DNA of 64,000 nucleotides from Devosia sp. (GTDB lineage Bacteria > Pseudomonadota > Alphaproteobacteria > Rhizobiales > Devosiaceae), in NCBI RefSeq assembly GCF_017744655.1, contig NZ_JAGIAW010000001.1:1054001-1118000 (forward strand), given 5' to 3'. The translations under genes and the position numbers were made by a program. A model generated the notes under the pieces. That model was not told the DNA's origin and did no database searches. It saw only the letters and a list, made by a program, of their open reading frames with translations. Positions 25,799 to 36,856 of the stretch are shown here, piece after piece (position 1 is the first letter of the stretch; every line of letters starts with the position of its first letter).

Positions 25799-26917
25799 TC
25801 AGGGCTCGGCTTCGATCTTGGTGCGGTTTTCGGCGAGGAAGGGCGAGGAGGAGTCGATGATCATCTCGAACCAGATGGGCAGGTGGTCGGAGAGCTGGTT
25901 CTGCTGCCAGTAGCTATCGAAGTATTTTTTCATGGCAGTTGCGTCGTTGGCGAGGTCGGCGGCACCGCCGTAAACGCCGAGCATTTCGGGCAAGTAGGTC
26001 GCGGCATCGTCAAGACGCAGGACGTGGTCGAAAGGATTGAAGACGCCGCCGCTTTCCTGACCATTGGCAGAAAGGGCGAGGCGGAAGAACTTGTTCTTGC
26101 GGATGAAGAAGCGGTCGTAGACCTCAGTCAGCGCTGCATTGGTGTGCTTGTCGGCGAGACTGTTGACCTCGACGAAGCCGGCGGCGCCGAGGAGGTCGAT
26201 CGATTGCTGGTCGACGGTGCGGAAGAAGTTGAAGTCGCCGGTGAGGATGAGGTTTTCGCCCCAGAGTTCGTCTGATTTTTCCTTGAGGGCTTTTACCAGC
26301 AGTTCGACCTCGGCCTTGCGGGCGGCGGCCTTGTTGCCGGTCTTGTCGGGCGAAAGGTGCAGGTTGATGAGAACGAAGCTTTTCCAGCCGGCGCGGAAGC
26401 CGGTCATATAGGGCGTGCGGGCGATCTGGGAGATCATGGCGCCATCGCTGACGGCGGGCCAGAGGACGAGTTCACCGACAAGGCCCGAGAGGTTCACCCG
26501 CTTGTTGTTGTAGAGGTAGCAGGAGCGCTCGCGATTGCCGCTGCTGCCATCGGTGATGTCATTGACCAGATAGGACCAATCGGAGCCCAGGATGCGCATC
26601 AGGATGCTGATGTCCTTCAGGGTTGATTTGACTTCCTGGATGGCGACGAGATCGAAGCGGGCGACGATCTCGGCGATGTAATAGTAGGATTCCGGCAGGC
26701 GCTGGGTGGTGTGGCCGAATTCCTTGATGTTCCAACTGGCGACGAGAAGGTTTTCCTCGGCGCGACGGGACGGGATGGCTTTGTCTAGGGCCTCGCGCAG
26801 GCGCAGGAGGCCGTCGATGGTCCGGATCTTCGCCGGCTTGGTCATATCGGGAAAGACGCGGATGAAGTCGCGCTTGGCGAAATCAGCTTCGGGACGAAGG
26901 TCGTTGTAGAACGGCAT
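25799..26917 (-). CDS. Endonuclease/exonuclease/phosphatase (EEP) fold protein
   Basis: A 372-residue protein with the DNase I-like catalytic set: ASWNIKEFGH, LVAIQEVK (general metal-binding glutamate), NLHLSP, LILTGDFNFF and SDHLPIWFEM near the C terminus. EEP proteins cleave phosphodiesters in DNA, RNA or inositol phosphates; this one has no signal peptide, so it is probably cytoplasmic. The start at MPFYNDLRPE (ATG 26915-26917) is chosen because GGGGG precedes it and earlier frame is low-complexity. A central segment (KKYFDSYWQQNQ) is less familiar. Biological target unknown. It is a single gene. Confidence 0.85.
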   Translation of the reverse strand: MPFYNDLRPEADFAKRDFIRVFPDMTKPAKIRTIDGLLRLREALDKAIPSRRAEENLLVASWNIKEFGHTTQRLPESYYYIAEIVARFDLVAIQEVKSTLKDISILMRILGSDWSYLVNDITDGSSGNRERSCYLYNNKRVNLSGLVGELVLWPAVSDGAMISQIARTPYMTGFRAGWKSFVLINLHLSPDKTGNKAAARKAEVELLVKALKEKSDELWGENLILTGDFNFFRTVDQQSIDLLGAAGFVEVNSLADKHTNAALTEVYDRFFIRKNKFFRLALSANGQESGGVFNPFDHVLRLDDAATYLPEMLGVYGGAADLANDATAMKKYFDSYWQQNQLSDHLPIWFEMIIDSSSPFLAENRTKIEAEP

Positions 26918-27019
26918 GTCCGGCCCCCATTTGGGATGGGGAAGCTTAGCGCAGGGGCGTGACAGGCGGAAGTACGCAGGATTGCTGGCCACCCTGCCCC
27001 TGCGGTGCCAGAAAAAGAA

Positions 27020-27042
27020 ATCCCCGCTTTCGCGGGGATGGC
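27020..27042. repeat. Repeat family A, single copy
   Basis: ATCCCCGCTTTCGCGGGGAT followed by GGC, the same GAAA-loop hairpin as at 826. It lies between the pyrG stop (27066) and the EEP gene start, where it could act in termination of pyrG transcripts. Confidence 0.88.
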
Positions 27043-27065
27043 GTTGTGCGTGCCTACACCTCGCC

Positions 27066-28700
<1,635 letters not shown>

Positions 28701-28762
28701 TCACCATAAGCACATCATGAACGATTCGCAGAGCCACAAGATGCGGTCCACACAAAAAGAAG

Positions 28763-28786
28763 AAGGGGATGTTTCCATCCCCTTTT
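28763..28786 (-). terminator. Intrinsic terminator of secG
   Basis: On the minus strand AAGGGGATG, GAAA loop, CATCCCCTT and then CTTCTTTTT. A nine-pair stem with GNRA-type loop and T tract directly downstream of secG (stop at 28809). Confidence 0.85.
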
Positions 28787-28808
28787 TCGGCGGTCGCCTT
28801 TCGGCGCT

Positions 28809-29363
28809 TTAGTTACCGGTTGTCGTAGCCGGCGTTTGGGTATCGGTCGCAGGAGCCGGAGTTTCCGGGGTCGCTTCGGGAGAAGCTTCCGGTGTCGCAG
28901 CGGGCGCAGCTTCCGGGGTTGCCGCGGGGACTGGCAGGTCGCTGGTCGGTGCGGGAGCCGCGGGAGTCGTTGCCGGAGCAGCCGGGGTCGTCGTGGCCGG
29001 CGCCTGAGCATCGGCCGGAACCGGAAGGTCCGACGTCGTATCGCCCTGCAGTGCGTTCAGCGCATCAAGAACGTTGGACGGCGCGGCGCCATCTTCAGTG
29101 GTCGTGGTGGCGCGATCGAGAATGCTCGAAGTGCCGCGGTCGAACTCATTGAGAATGGTGAGGCCAATGGCCGTGGCGAAGAACAGGGTTGCCAGGATCG
29201 CCGTGGTGCGTGTGAGCAGGTTTGCCGAGCCACGCGCCGTCATGAGGCCGCCGCCGCCACCACCACCGATGCCAAGCGCGCCGCCTTCGGAGCGCTGGAT
29301 CAGGATGACGCCGATAAGGGCCACAACGATCAGCAGATAGACAACAATAAGGACGTTCGCCAT
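28809..29363 (-). CDS. secG: Protein translocase subunit SecG with long Ala/Pro tail
   Basis: A component of the SecYEG channel. Two transmembrane helices, about 3-21 (VLIVVYLLIVVALIGVILI) and 53-72 (AILATLFFATAIGLTILN), flank the conserved cytoplasmic loop IQRSEGGALGIGGG...LMTARGSANLLTR. The 184 residues exceed the usual E. coli-like 110 because of a low-complexity tail rich in A, P, T and E with two TSDLPVPA repeats; such tails occur in alphaproteobacterial SecG. It is preceded by tpiA on the same strand at 110 bases and followed by a terminator. Confidence 0.95.
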   Translation of the reverse strand: MANVLIVVYLLIVVALIGVILIQRSEGGALGIGGGGGGGLMTARGSANLLTRTTAILATLFFATAIGLTILNEFDRGTSSILDRATTTTEDGAAPSNVLDALNALQGDTTSDLPVPADAQAPATTTPAAPATTPAAPAPTSDLPVPAATPEAAPAATPEASPEATPETPAPATDTQTPATTTGN

Positions 29364-29473
29364 GAGGTCTTGGTCTTCGCGTCAGTCAGAAAGGATGCGG
29401 CGTCATACACGCCTAAAACGGCAAAGACCAGACCGTTGCCATGTTTTTCATAGCAACGACCCATGCCGTTCGG

Positions 29474-30229
29474 TCATACCGCGGAGATAATGGTGTAAAA
29501 GTCTTTTGCCAAGAGGCTGGCGCCGCCGACGAGGCCGCCATTGACGTTTTCAACGGCCAGAATTTCGCGCGCATTCTGGGGCTTGAGCGAACCGCCGTAG
29601 AGAATACGGAGGGTATTGCCCTTTTCAGCACCGAAGCGATCGACGAGGCGGGCGCGGATGCTGGCATGCATCTGGGCGATGTCGTCATTGCTGGGGGTAC
29701 GGCCGGTGCCGATGGCCCAGATGGGTTCATAGGCGATGATAACTTCGTGCTGACCAGCAGCGTCGGGAATCGATGCGGCGAGCTGTGCGGCGACAACGGA
29801 TTCTGCCTCACCGGCATCGCGCTGGGCTTCGGTTTCGCCGACGCAGATGATGGGCTTGAGCCCTGCCCCGATGGCGGCTTCGGCCTTAGCGCGCACATGA
29901 TCATCGGTTTCGCCGTGATCGGCGCGACGCTCGGAATGGCCGACGATGACGAACTGGGCGCCGGCATCAGCAAGCATATAGGCGGAAACATCGCCCGTAT
30001 GGGCGCCGGAGGCGTTGGCGTGGCAATCCTGACCGCCGGCCATGATACCGCTGGAGGCGCCCTGCGCCGCGACTGCGGCAACCAGGGTCGCCGGCGGACA
30101 GATGACGACAACAGCGCGTGGAGCCTCGCCGGTCGTGAGCAAATGGGCCAGTTCCGTCAGCTCGTCGAGCGACTGGGACACCCCGTTCATCTTCCAATTC
30201 CCGGCGATCAGCGGTGAGATGGTGGTCAA
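29474..30229 (-). CDS. tpiA: Triosephosphate isomerase
   Basis: Interconverts dihydroxyacetone phosphate and glyceraldehyde 3-phosphate. It has 251 residues with NWKMNG (catalytic lysine near 11), IVGHSERR (histidine) and [15 protein letters not shown] (glutamate). I place the start at TTG 30227-30229 because AGGAG lies eight bases upstream and the product length becomes normal; another in-frame TTG at 30256 would add nine residues. It is divergent from ppiD, the usual alphaproteobacterial arrangement, and upstream of secG on its own strand. Confidence 0.95.
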   Translation of the reverse strand: MTTISPLIAGNWKMNGVSQSLDELTELAHLLTTGEAPRAVVVICPPATLVAAVAAQGASSGIMAGGQDCHANASGAHTGDVSAYMLADAGAQFVIVGHSERRADHGETDDHVRAKAEAAIGAGLKPIICVGETEAQRDAGEAESVVAAQLAASIPDAAGQHEVIIAYEPIWAIGTGRTPSNDDIAQMHASIRARLVDRFGAEKGNTLRILYGGSLKPQNAREILAVENVNGGLVGGASLLAKDFYTIISAV

Positions 30230-30351
30230 TCTAGATACTCCTGCCTCTTGCGCCAAAGTGGGCTTTGCCCTAACCCCGGCTGTCGGAAAGTCTTACTAGT
30301 CTCAGGCAACCCTTCGGGTAAAGCCTCAGACCCTAAACTGGAACGTTCGAA

Positions 30352-32223
30352 ATGCTCGATGGTTTGCGTGGTTTTGCAAAATCCTGGCCAGGGAAGATCA
30401 TGGGCGCGTTCCTGCTGGTGGGTGTAGCCGGCTTCGGTATCAACAATGTGATCACCGACCTCGGCAGCAATACCGTGGCCCGCGTGGGCGACCAGGAAAT
30501 TACATCGCGCGAATTTTTGCGGGCTTACCAGAGCCAGGCGAATAATCTCGCCAACCAGATCGGCCGCGTGCCGACCGTGGCCGAGGCCGAAGCCATGGGC
30601 CTACCGACCTATGTGCTGATGAATATTTCGCAGGGCGAGGCGATGAACGTGCTCGCCAACCAGCTTGGTCTTGGGGTTTCCGACGACAAGCTGGGGCAGA
30701 TGCTGCGCACGGATCCTTCGTTCCAGGGAACGCTGGGCAATTTCGATCCCTCTATCTTCAGCCAGGTGCTGCAGGCGAGCGGCTGGACGGAAGCTGAATA
30801 TTTCGAGACGCGCGGCAACGAAGCCAAGCGCGAGCAGCTGATCTCGGCGCTCTTTGCCGACAAGACCCTGCCCGACGTGGCCCAGGGCCTGATCAACGAC
30901 TATGCAGGCACCCAGCGCACGATCGACTATATCACGCTGACCGATGCCAATATCGAAACGCCGGCGGCGCCGACCGAGGACGAGCTGACCGCTTACCTCA
31001 CCGAGCACCAGGCCGAATATCGCACGGTCGAGACGCGCCGGGTGCAGATGCTGGACCTGTCGCTGGCTTCGCTTGCTGCGACCAAGACGATCGAGGAAGA
31101 CGCGATCGCTGCCGAATATGAGCGCGTGAAAGCGACGCTGACGACGCCTGAAAAGCGCACTATCGAGCAGGCTGTGCTCAATGCGGAACAGCAGGCCGCT
31201 TTCGAGGCGGGCCTGGCCGCGGGCAAGGATTTTGCGACGCTGCTTACCGAGAACGGTCTGACGGCGACGCCTGTTGGCACATTTACGCAGGCTCAGATTA
31301 CCGATGGGGCGCTCTCCGCGGCGGCCTTTGGGCTGGAACAGGGCGCTTTTACGCTGATCGACGGCGTTGCCGGCAAGCGCGCGATCCATGTCACCACCAT
31401 CGAGCCAGCGGGCCAGACGACATTGGACGAGGCACGCGACAGCATTGCCAGCGGACTGGCAACGGCCGCGGCGCGCAACGAAATCAACGACATTCTCGAC
31501 CAGATCGAAGAACTGCGCGCGGCCTTCCGTCCCCTTACGGAAATCGCCGAGCGCTTCGGGCTCGACCTTTATGAGGCCGACGTGACCGTGGGCGGCAACC
31601 AGCTCGAAATCCTGCCCAACCTGCAGGCCGATGAACGCACCAAGGTGAGCCAGGCGATTTTCAAGGCAACCGAAGGCCAGTTGACGCCGTCGATCCCGCT
31701 GGCGGGCAATGCGCACCTGTTCTTCGACCTCGTCGAAATTCAGCCGGCACGCGACCAGACGCTGGACGAAGTGCGCGAGGACCTGACCGCAACGCTGATT
31801 GCCGAGCGCACCAACAATGCGCTCTTGGCCAAGAGCGAAGAAGTGGTCGCTCAGCTCAAGGGCGGTTCGACGCTGGCCGATGTGGCGCTGTCGCTGAACC
31901 TCTTCCCGCAGCTCTCCCCGCCCTTCTCGCGCTTCGGCTCGGACGATGGCAGCATCGACAATGTTATCGCGCAGGCCGCATTCAATGGCGGGCCTGAGCA
32001 CAAGGGCTCGGTGGTGAGCAGCACGGGCGAGTTCATCGTCTTCGAGGTGGTTGATAACACCGTTCCGACGGAGCCGCTGGAAACCGCGGCGGCGGACAAC
32101 CTGCAGAACGAAGCCAAGAACGGCGTCTATGGCGACTTCGTCAGTGCCGTTCGCGACGATGCAGGGCTGCGGATCAACCAGCAGGCGCTGCAGCAACTGC
32201 TTGCTCTCAACTTCGGCCAGTAA
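30352..32223 (+). CDS. ppiD: PpiD/SurA-type periplasmic peptidyl-prolyl isomerase
   Basis: A 623-residue membrane-anchored chaperone. A single N-terminal transmembrane helix (KIMGAFLLVGVAGFGINNVI, about 15-34) precedes a SurA-N-like region (VARVGDQEITSREFLRAYQSQ), a central parvulin-like region around 250-370 and a C-terminal helical part. PpiD sits at the Sec translocon and helps envelope proteins fold. The ATG is 122 bases from the tpiA start. trpE follows after 37 bases on the same strand, the usual order in alphaproteobacteria, so the trp genes may receive ppiD read-through. Confidence 0.9.
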   Translation: MLDGLRGFAKSWPGKIMGAFLLVGVAGFGINNVITDLGSNTVARVGDQEITSREFLRAYQSQANNLANQIGRVPTVAEAEAMGLPTYVLMNISQGEAMNVLANQLGLGVSDDKLGQMLRTDPSFQGTLGNFDPSIFSQVLQASGWTEAEYFETRGNEAKREQLISALFADKTLPDVAQGLINDYAGTQRTIDYITLTDANIETPAAPTEDELTAYLTEHQAEYRTVETRRVQMLDLSLASLAATKTIEEDAIAAEYERVKATLTTPEKRTIEQAVLNAEQQAAFEAGLAAGKDFATLLTENGLTATPVGTFTQAQITDGALSAAAFGLEQGAFTLIDGVAGKRAIHVTTIEPAGQTTLDEARDSIASGLATAAARNEINDILDQIEELRAAFRPLTEIAERFGLDLYEADVTVGGNQLEILPNLQADERTKVSQAIFKATEGQLTPSIPLAGNAHLFFDLVEIQPARDQTLDEVREDLTATLIAERTNNALLAKSEEVVAQLKGGSTLADVALSLNLFPQLSPPFSRFGSDDGSIDNVIAQAAFNGGPEHKGSVVSSTGEFIVFEVVDNTVPTEPLETAAADNLQNEAKNGVYGDFVSAVRDDAGLRINQQALQQLLALNFGQ

Positions 32224-32260
32224 GAACCGGGCCGCTTTACCACCAACCGTAGAGACCACG

Positions 32261-33769
32261 ATGGGCGACGATTTTTCCACGCGTTTTGCAGAGCAATATG
32301 AAGCCGGCAAATCGCAGATCGTCTGGCGTCGCATCGTGGCCGATCTCGAAACGCCCATCGGGACCTATCTCAAGCTGGCGCAGGAACGGACCCATTCGTT
32401 CCTGTTGGAAAGCGTGCAGGACGGGACGACCCGTGGGCGCTATTCGATCATTGGCCTGCTTCCGGACCTGATCGTTCGGGTCGAGGATGGCACGGCGAGC
32501 GTCAATCGGCAGGCGCAGCTTGATCCCGATGCTTTTGAGGTGATGGACGCGAAGCCGCTCGACGCGTTGCGGGGGCTGGTGGCGGAAAGCCAGATCGTGG
32601 TACCGGCGGGGCTGCCGCCGCAATCGGCCGGCATCTATGGCTATCTCGGCTACGAGATGGTCCGCTACATGGAAGTGCTGCCGAACGGCAATCCGGACGA
32701 TCTGCATACCCCGGAAGCGGTGCTGATGCGGCCGTCGCTGCTGGCCATTTTCGACACGGTCAAGGACGAGCTGTATCTGACGGCGCCGGTCTATGTGAAA
32801 GCTGGCGTTTCGGCGCGGCAGGCGCTGGAAGCGGCGGAAGCGCGGATCGATGATGCGATTGCCCGGCTTGGGCGGGCGCTCCCGGCGACCCCTGCCCTGC
32901 CAAATCTCGAATCCATCGAGGTGACGAGCAATACGTCTCGCGAAGAATATTTCGAGATGGTGGCCCGGGCGAAGGAATACATCGCGGCCGGCGACATTTT
33001 TCAGGTGGTGTTGAGCCAGCGGTTTTCGGCCGAGTTCACGCTGCCGCCGACGGCGCTTTATCGGGCGCTGCGCCGGACCAATCCCTCGCCGTACATGTAT
33101 TTCCTCGATTTCGGGGATTTTGCCGTGGCGGGGTCGAGCCCGGAAATTCTGGTGCGGGTGCAGAATGGCGAGGTCACAATCCGTCCCATTGCAGGAACGC
33201 GAAAACGTGGGGCGACGCCGACGCGGGATCAGGAACTGGCGGCGGAGCTGCTGAGCGATCCGAAGGAACTGGCGGAGCACCTGATGCTGCTGGACCTTGG
33301 ACGTAATGACGTGGGCCGCGTGGCGGAGACGGGTTCGGTGAAGGTCACCGACAAGTTCTTCCTCGAATATTATTCCCACGTGATGCACATCGTCTCGAAC
33401 GTGGTCGGCAAACTCGATCCGCAATACGATTTTGTAGATGCGCTGTCGGCTGGGTTCCCTGCCGGTACGGTTTCGGGTGCGCCGAAGGTGCGGGCGATGG
33501 AAATCATCGACGAACTCGAAAAGTCGCGGCGCGGGACCTATGGCGGTTGCGTGGGGTATTTTGGCGCCGATGGCACCATGGATACCTGCATCGTGCTGCG
33601 TACGGGGATCGTCAAAGACGGTAAGCTCTATGTGCAGTCGGGCGCGGGGATTGTGGCCGACAGCCAGCGCGAGCTGGAACAGCTTGAATGCGAGAACAAG
33701 GCGCGTGCCCTTTTCAGCGCGGCAGAAGAAGCGCTACGCTATGCCGGCGAAGCGGGAGTGGGACAGTGA
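32261..33769 (+). CDS. trpE: Anthranilate synthase component I
   Basis: First step of tryptophan synthesis, chorismate to anthranilate. 502 residues, with the chorismate-binding core visible: REEYFEMVARAKEYIAAGDIFQVVLSQRF, IRPIAGTRKRGATPTRDQELAAELLSDPKE, HLMLLDLGRNDVGRV and FPAGTVSGAPKVRAMEIIDELE. The N-terminal LLES motif (HSFLLESVQDG) for tryptophan feedback is present. ATG 32261 matches the family start. Unlike rhizobial trpE(G) fusions, trpG is a separate gene 177 bases downstream, with three family A repeats between them. No Trp-rich leader peptide was seen upstream. Confidence 0.97.
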   Translation: MGDDFSTRFAEQYEAGKSQIVWRRIVADLETPIGTYLKLAQERTHSFLLESVQDGTTRGRYSIIGLLPDLIVRVEDGTASVNRQAQLDPDAFEVMDAKPLDALRGLVAESQIVVPAGLPPQSAGIYGYLGYEMVRYMEVLPNGNPDDLHTPEAVLMRPSLLAIFDTVKDELYLTAPVYVKAGVSARQALEAAEARIDDAIARLGRALPATPALPNLESIEVTSNTSREEYFEMVARAKEYIAAGDIFQVVLSQRFSAEFTLPPTALYRALRRTNPSPYMYFLDFGDFAVAGSSPEILVRVQNGEVTIRPIAGTRKRGATPTRDQELAAELLSDPKELAEHLMLLDLGRNDVGRVAETGSVKVTDKFFLEYYSHVMHIVSNVVGKLDPQYDFVDALSAGFPAGTVSGAPKVRAMEIIDELEKSRRGTYGGCVGYFGADGTMDTCIVLRTGIVKDGKLYVQSGAGIVADSQRELEQLECENKARALFSAAEEALRYAGEAGVGQ

Positions 33770-33793
33770 GTTTTGTGTGTTTTGAAGCAAGGG

Positions 33794-33921
33794 ATTCCCG
33801 CTTTCGCGGGAATGACACGGTGAGTGTGAAAGCACTCGGCGTCATCCCCGCGAAAGCGGGGATCTCCAATCGATGGCGGGGTCAGCTCTGAAACAGAGAT
33901 TCCCGCTTTCGCGGGAATGAC
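33794..33921. repeat. Three family A hairpins between trpE and trpG
   Basis: Units at 33794-33816, 33841-33863 (opposite orientation) and 33899-33921 fill most of the 177-base trpE-trpG gap. All share the CCCGC-GAAA-GCGGG core, and the first and third share the ACACCGTGG/ACACGGTG flank. They lie inside a co-directional operon rather than between convergent genes, so they would be transcribed into the polycistronic mRNA. Confidence 0.92.
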
Positions 33922-33946
33922 ACCGTGGATTGGAGAAGGCCCCAAA

Positions 33947-34546
33947 ATGACCAAGACCCTCGTCATCGATAACTACGACAGTTTTACCTACAATCTCGTC
34001 CATTTCCTGGGCGAACTCGGCGCCAAAATCACCGTGCGCCGCAATGACAAGATTACCCTTGAGGAAATCGCCGCCATGGCGCCGGAGGCGATCGTGCTGT
34101 CGCCCGGGCCGTGCACGCCGACCGAGGCGGGGATCTGCCTTGCCGTGATCGACCGGTTCAAGGGGCAGATTCCGATGCTGGGCGTGTGCCTGGGGCATCA
34201 GGCCATGGGCCAGGCGCTGGGCGGCGATGTCATTCGCGCACCGCATCTGGTGCATGGTAAGACCAGCAAGATCAACCACACCGGCAAGGGGATTTTCCGC
34301 GGGCTGAACGCCGGCTTTGAGGCGACGCGCTATCACTCGCTGATCGTGAAGGCGGAGACGCTGCCGGATGTGCTTGAGGTGACCGCGACGACGGATGATG
34401 GACTGATCATGGGCATGCAGCACAAGACGCTGCCGCTGCATGGGGTGCAGTTTCATCCTGAGAGCATCGCTAGCGAAAATGGCCATGCGCTGCTGCAGAA
34501 TTTTCTGAACATTGCCCGTGACTTCAACGGGCAGAGGGCGGCGTGA
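33947..34546 (+). CDS. trpG: Anthranilate synthase component II (glutamine amidotransferase)
   Basis: Supplies ammonia to TrpE. 199 residues of the class I amidotransferase fold: [19 protein letters not shown], the nucleophile in [17 protein letters not shown], and the C-terminal triad segment [14 protein letters not shown]. It could also serve PabB in folate synthesis, as no separate pabA is seen here. ATG 33947 follows a GGAGAAGG ribosome-binding site. The stop overlaps the trpD start by one base (TGATG), indicating coupling with trpD. Confidence 0.96.
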   Translation: MTKTLVIDNYDSFTYNLVHFLGELGAKITVRRNDKITLEEIAAMAPEAIVLSPGPCTPTEAGICLAVIDRFKGQIPMLGVCLGHQAMGQALGGDVIRAPHLVHGKTSKINHTGKGIFRGLNAGFEATRYHSLIVKAETLPDVLEVTATTDDGLIMGMQHKTLPLHGVQFHPESIASENGHALLQNFLNIARDFNGQRAA

Positions 34547-35565
34547 TGGATATCAAGCAGGCTCTGCACAAGATTTCCGAAGGACGCGATCTGACGGGCG
34601 AAGAGATGCGGTCGGTGATGCGCATCATCATGGCCGGGGAAGCGACACAGGCCCAGATCGGCGCATTCCTGATGGGCATGCGCGTCAAGGGCGAGAGCGT
34701 GGGCGAGATCGCCGCGGCGGTATCGATCCTGCGCGAACAGATGGTTCCTGTCGTGGCGCCCGAAGGGGCGATCGATATTGTCGGGACTGGTGGCGATGGC
34801 GTGGGGAGCCTCAATATCTCCACCACCACCTCGCTTGTCGTTGCTGCCGCCGGCGTGCCGGTGGCCAAGCATGGCAACAAGGCGCTGTCTTCGCGTTCGG
34901 GCGCCTCGCAGGTGCTTGAGGCGCTGGGGGTCAAGCTCGACCTTACGCCCGATGAAATCGGCAGCACGATTGCCAATGCCGGCATTGGCTTCATGTTTGC
35001 GCCCAGCCACCATCCGGCCATGCGCCATGTGGGGCCGGCGCGCGGCGAAATGGGGGTGCGGACGCTGTTCAACCTCCTGGGGCCGCAATCCAATCCCGCA
35101 GGCGTGCGGCGCTATTTGCTGGGGGTTTATTCCCCGCAATGGGTGGAGCCGGTGGCGGCGGCGCTGCTGGCCAATCGCGCCATCAAGGCGTGGGTCGTGC
35201 ATTCGAGCGAGGGGCTTGATGAGCTGTCCACCTCGGGACCGAATTTTGTGGCCCAGATTGCCAATGGTGATCTGCGCAGTTTTGAGCTGCATCCTGAGCA
35301 GGTGGGCTTGAGCGTGACGGACCCGAAGGGCTTGCTTGGCGGCGAGCCGGCGGACAATGCTGCGGCGATGATTGCGCTCTTTGATGGGGCGCCGGGCGCC
35401 TATCGTGATACCGTACTGCTCAATGCCGGCGCCGCGCTGTTGGTGGCCGACAAGGTGACCACAATCGAAGATGGTATAGCCCTGGCGCGCGCGACGATCG
35501 ACAGCGGCAAGGCAAAAGAAACACTCGCCCGCCTCGTGGCGGTTTCGAACGGACGAGCGCAATGA
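34546..35565 (+). CDS. trpD: Anthranilate phosphoribosyltransferase
   Basis: Transfers phosphoribose from PRPP to anthranilate. 339 residues from ATG 34546 (a GTG one codon earlier is possible). Signatures are [19 protein letters not shown] for PRPP binding, [55 protein letters not shown] and [10 protein letters not shown] near the end. It overlaps trpG at its start and trpC at its end (ATGA), consistent with translational coupling along the operon. Confidence 0.97.
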   Translation: MDIKQALHKISEGRDLTGEEMRSVMRIIMAGEATQAQIGAFLMGMRVKGESVGEIAAAVSILREQMVPVVAPEGAIDIVGTGGDGVGSLNISTTTSLVVAAAGVPVAKHGNKALSSRSGASQVLEALGVKLDLTPDEIGSTIANAGIGFMFAPSHHPAMRHVGPARGEMGVRTLFNLLGPQSNPAGVRRYLLGVYSPQWVEPVAAALLANRAIKAWVVHSSEGLDELSTSGPNFVAQIANGDLRSFELHPEQVGLSVTDPKGLLGGEPADNAAAMIALFDGAPGAYRDTVLLNAGAALLVADKVTTIEDGIALARATIDSGKAKETLARLVAVSNGRAQ

Positions 35566-36374
35566 CCGATATTCTCAAACAAATCGAAGCCTATAAGCGC
35601 GAGGAAATCGCGGCGGCAAAATCGATGCGCCCATGGGCGGAGGTTGTCGCCCAGGCGCATGACCAGCCGGCACCGCGCGGATTTTTGAAGGCGCTGAAGG
35701 ACAAGCGGGCGAAGGGGCAATATGGCCTGATCGCCGAGGTGAAGAAGGCGAGCCCATCCAAGGGTCTCATTCGGGCCGATTTCAATCCAGCGCAGATTGC
35801 GCGGGATTATGAGGTCGCTGGGGCAGCGTGCCTTTCGGTGTTGACGGATCGACCGAGCTTTCAGGGTTCGCCGAGCTATCTGATCGAGGCGCGGGCGGCG
35901 ACGAAGCTGCCGGTGCTGCGTAAGGATTTTCTGTTTGAAACCTATCAGGTGGCGGAAGCGCGCTCCTGGGGGGCGGACTGTATTCTGATCATTCTGGCGG
36001 CGGTTGGCGACGACGTGGCGCGGTATCTGCTCGATGCGGCGGAAGAATGGGGCATGGATGCGCTGGTGGAGGTGCATGACCAGCTCGAGCTGGATCGGGC
36101 GCTGGCGCTGGATAGCAAGTTCATCGGGATCAACAATCGAAACCTGCGGACTTTTGAGACGACGCTCGAGACTTCGGTGAAGCTCGCGGCGGGCGTGCCC
36201 AGCAATGTGCTGCTGGTGAGCGAGAGCGGGATCGTCACGCATGATCATGTCCGCATGCTCGACGAGAAGGCCAATATCGGCACCTTCCTCGTGGGCGAAA
36301 GCCTGATGCGGCAGGACGACGTGGTCGCGGCGACGCGGTCGCTGCTGATGGGCGCGCCGGAAACGGTGCGCTGA
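35562..36374 (+). CDS. trpC: Indole-3-glycerol phosphate synthase
   Basis: Ring-closing step to indoleglycerol phosphate, cytoplasmic. 270 residues of a TIM barrel with [16 protein letters not shown] near 60-75, [41 protein letters not shown] with the catalytic lysine, [16 protein letters not shown] and VSESGI. It is a stand-alone trpC without fused trpF. The start overlaps trpD by four bases and the stop overlaps moaC by one base, so trp and molybdopterin genes share one transcript. Confidence 0.97.
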   Translation: MTDILKQIEAYKREEIAAAKSMRPWAEVVAQAHDQPAPRGFLKALKDKRAKGQYGLIAEVKKASPSKGLIRADFNPAQIARDYEVAGAACLSVLTDRPSFQGSPSYLIEARAATKLPVLRKDFLFETYQVAEARSWGADCILIILAAVGDDVARYLLDAAEEWGMDALVEVHDQLELDRALALDSKFIGINNRNLRTFETTLETSVKLAAGVPSNVLLVSESGIVTHDHVRMLDEKANIGTFLVGESLMRQDDVVAATRSLLMGAPETVR

Positions 36375-36856
36375 TGAGCGAGCGGCGCCTGACCCATCTC
36401 GATGCCAAGGGCGAGGCGCATATCGTCGATATCGGCGAGAAGGCGATCACCCGGCGGCGCGCGGTGGCGCAGGCGCGGCTGAGCGGCGAGGCCGAGACTA
36501 TTGCCACCATTTTGGGTGGCGGGCTCAAGAAGGGTGACGCGCTGGCTGTGGCGCGTGTTGCCGGGATCATGGGCGCCAAGAAGACTTCGGACATCATTCC
36601 GCTTTGCCATCCGATTCCGCTGACCAAGGTGAGCGTCGAAATCGAGGGCGAGAATGAGACGACCATTCTCATCCGGACTGTTGCCGAAACGACCGGGCAG
36701 ACCGGCGTCGAGATGGAGGCGCTGACGGCGGCAACGACCGCGGCGCTGACGCTTTACGACATGGCGAAGGCGCTCGACCGAGCCATGGTGATTTCAGACG
36801 TTTGCCTCGTGGAAAAATCCGGCGGCAAATCGGGCGATTATCGAAGAGAATCATGA
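36374..36856 (+). CDS. moaC: Cyclic pyranopterin monophosphate synthase
   Basis: Acts with MoaA to make cPMP, first intermediate of molybdenum cofactor. 160 residues with KTSDIIPLCHPIPLTKVSVEIE, TGVEMEALTAATTAALTLYDMAKALDR and the catalytic lysine-containing C-terminal segment (VEKSGGKSGDY). The ATG shares a base with the trpC stop; the stop overlaps the moeA start (ATGA). Its attachment to the trp operon is a recurring alphaproteobacterial arrangement without an obvious metabolic reason. Confidence 0.97.
   Translation: MSERRLTHLDAKGEAHIVDIGEKAITRRRAVAQARLSGEAETIATILGGGLKKGDALAVARVAGIMGAKKTSDIIPLCHPIPLTKVSVEIEGENETTILIRTVAETTGQTGVEMEALTAATTAALTLYDMAKALDRAMVISDVCLVEKSGGKSGDYRRES

Noticed and set aside
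22658..26917. Genomic island containing MFS, HxlR, NmrA and EEP genes
   Set aside because: Gene content is accessory and repeats flank it, but base composition matches neighbours and there is no integrase, tRNA junction or direct repeat.
32224..32260. Tryptophan attenuator leader before trpE
   Set aside because: Only 37 bases separate ppiD and trpE and no Trp-rich leader peptide or terminator is present.
30601..32358. 585-codon frame antisense to ppiD
   Set aside because: No domain, and it runs through the ppiD-trpE junction.
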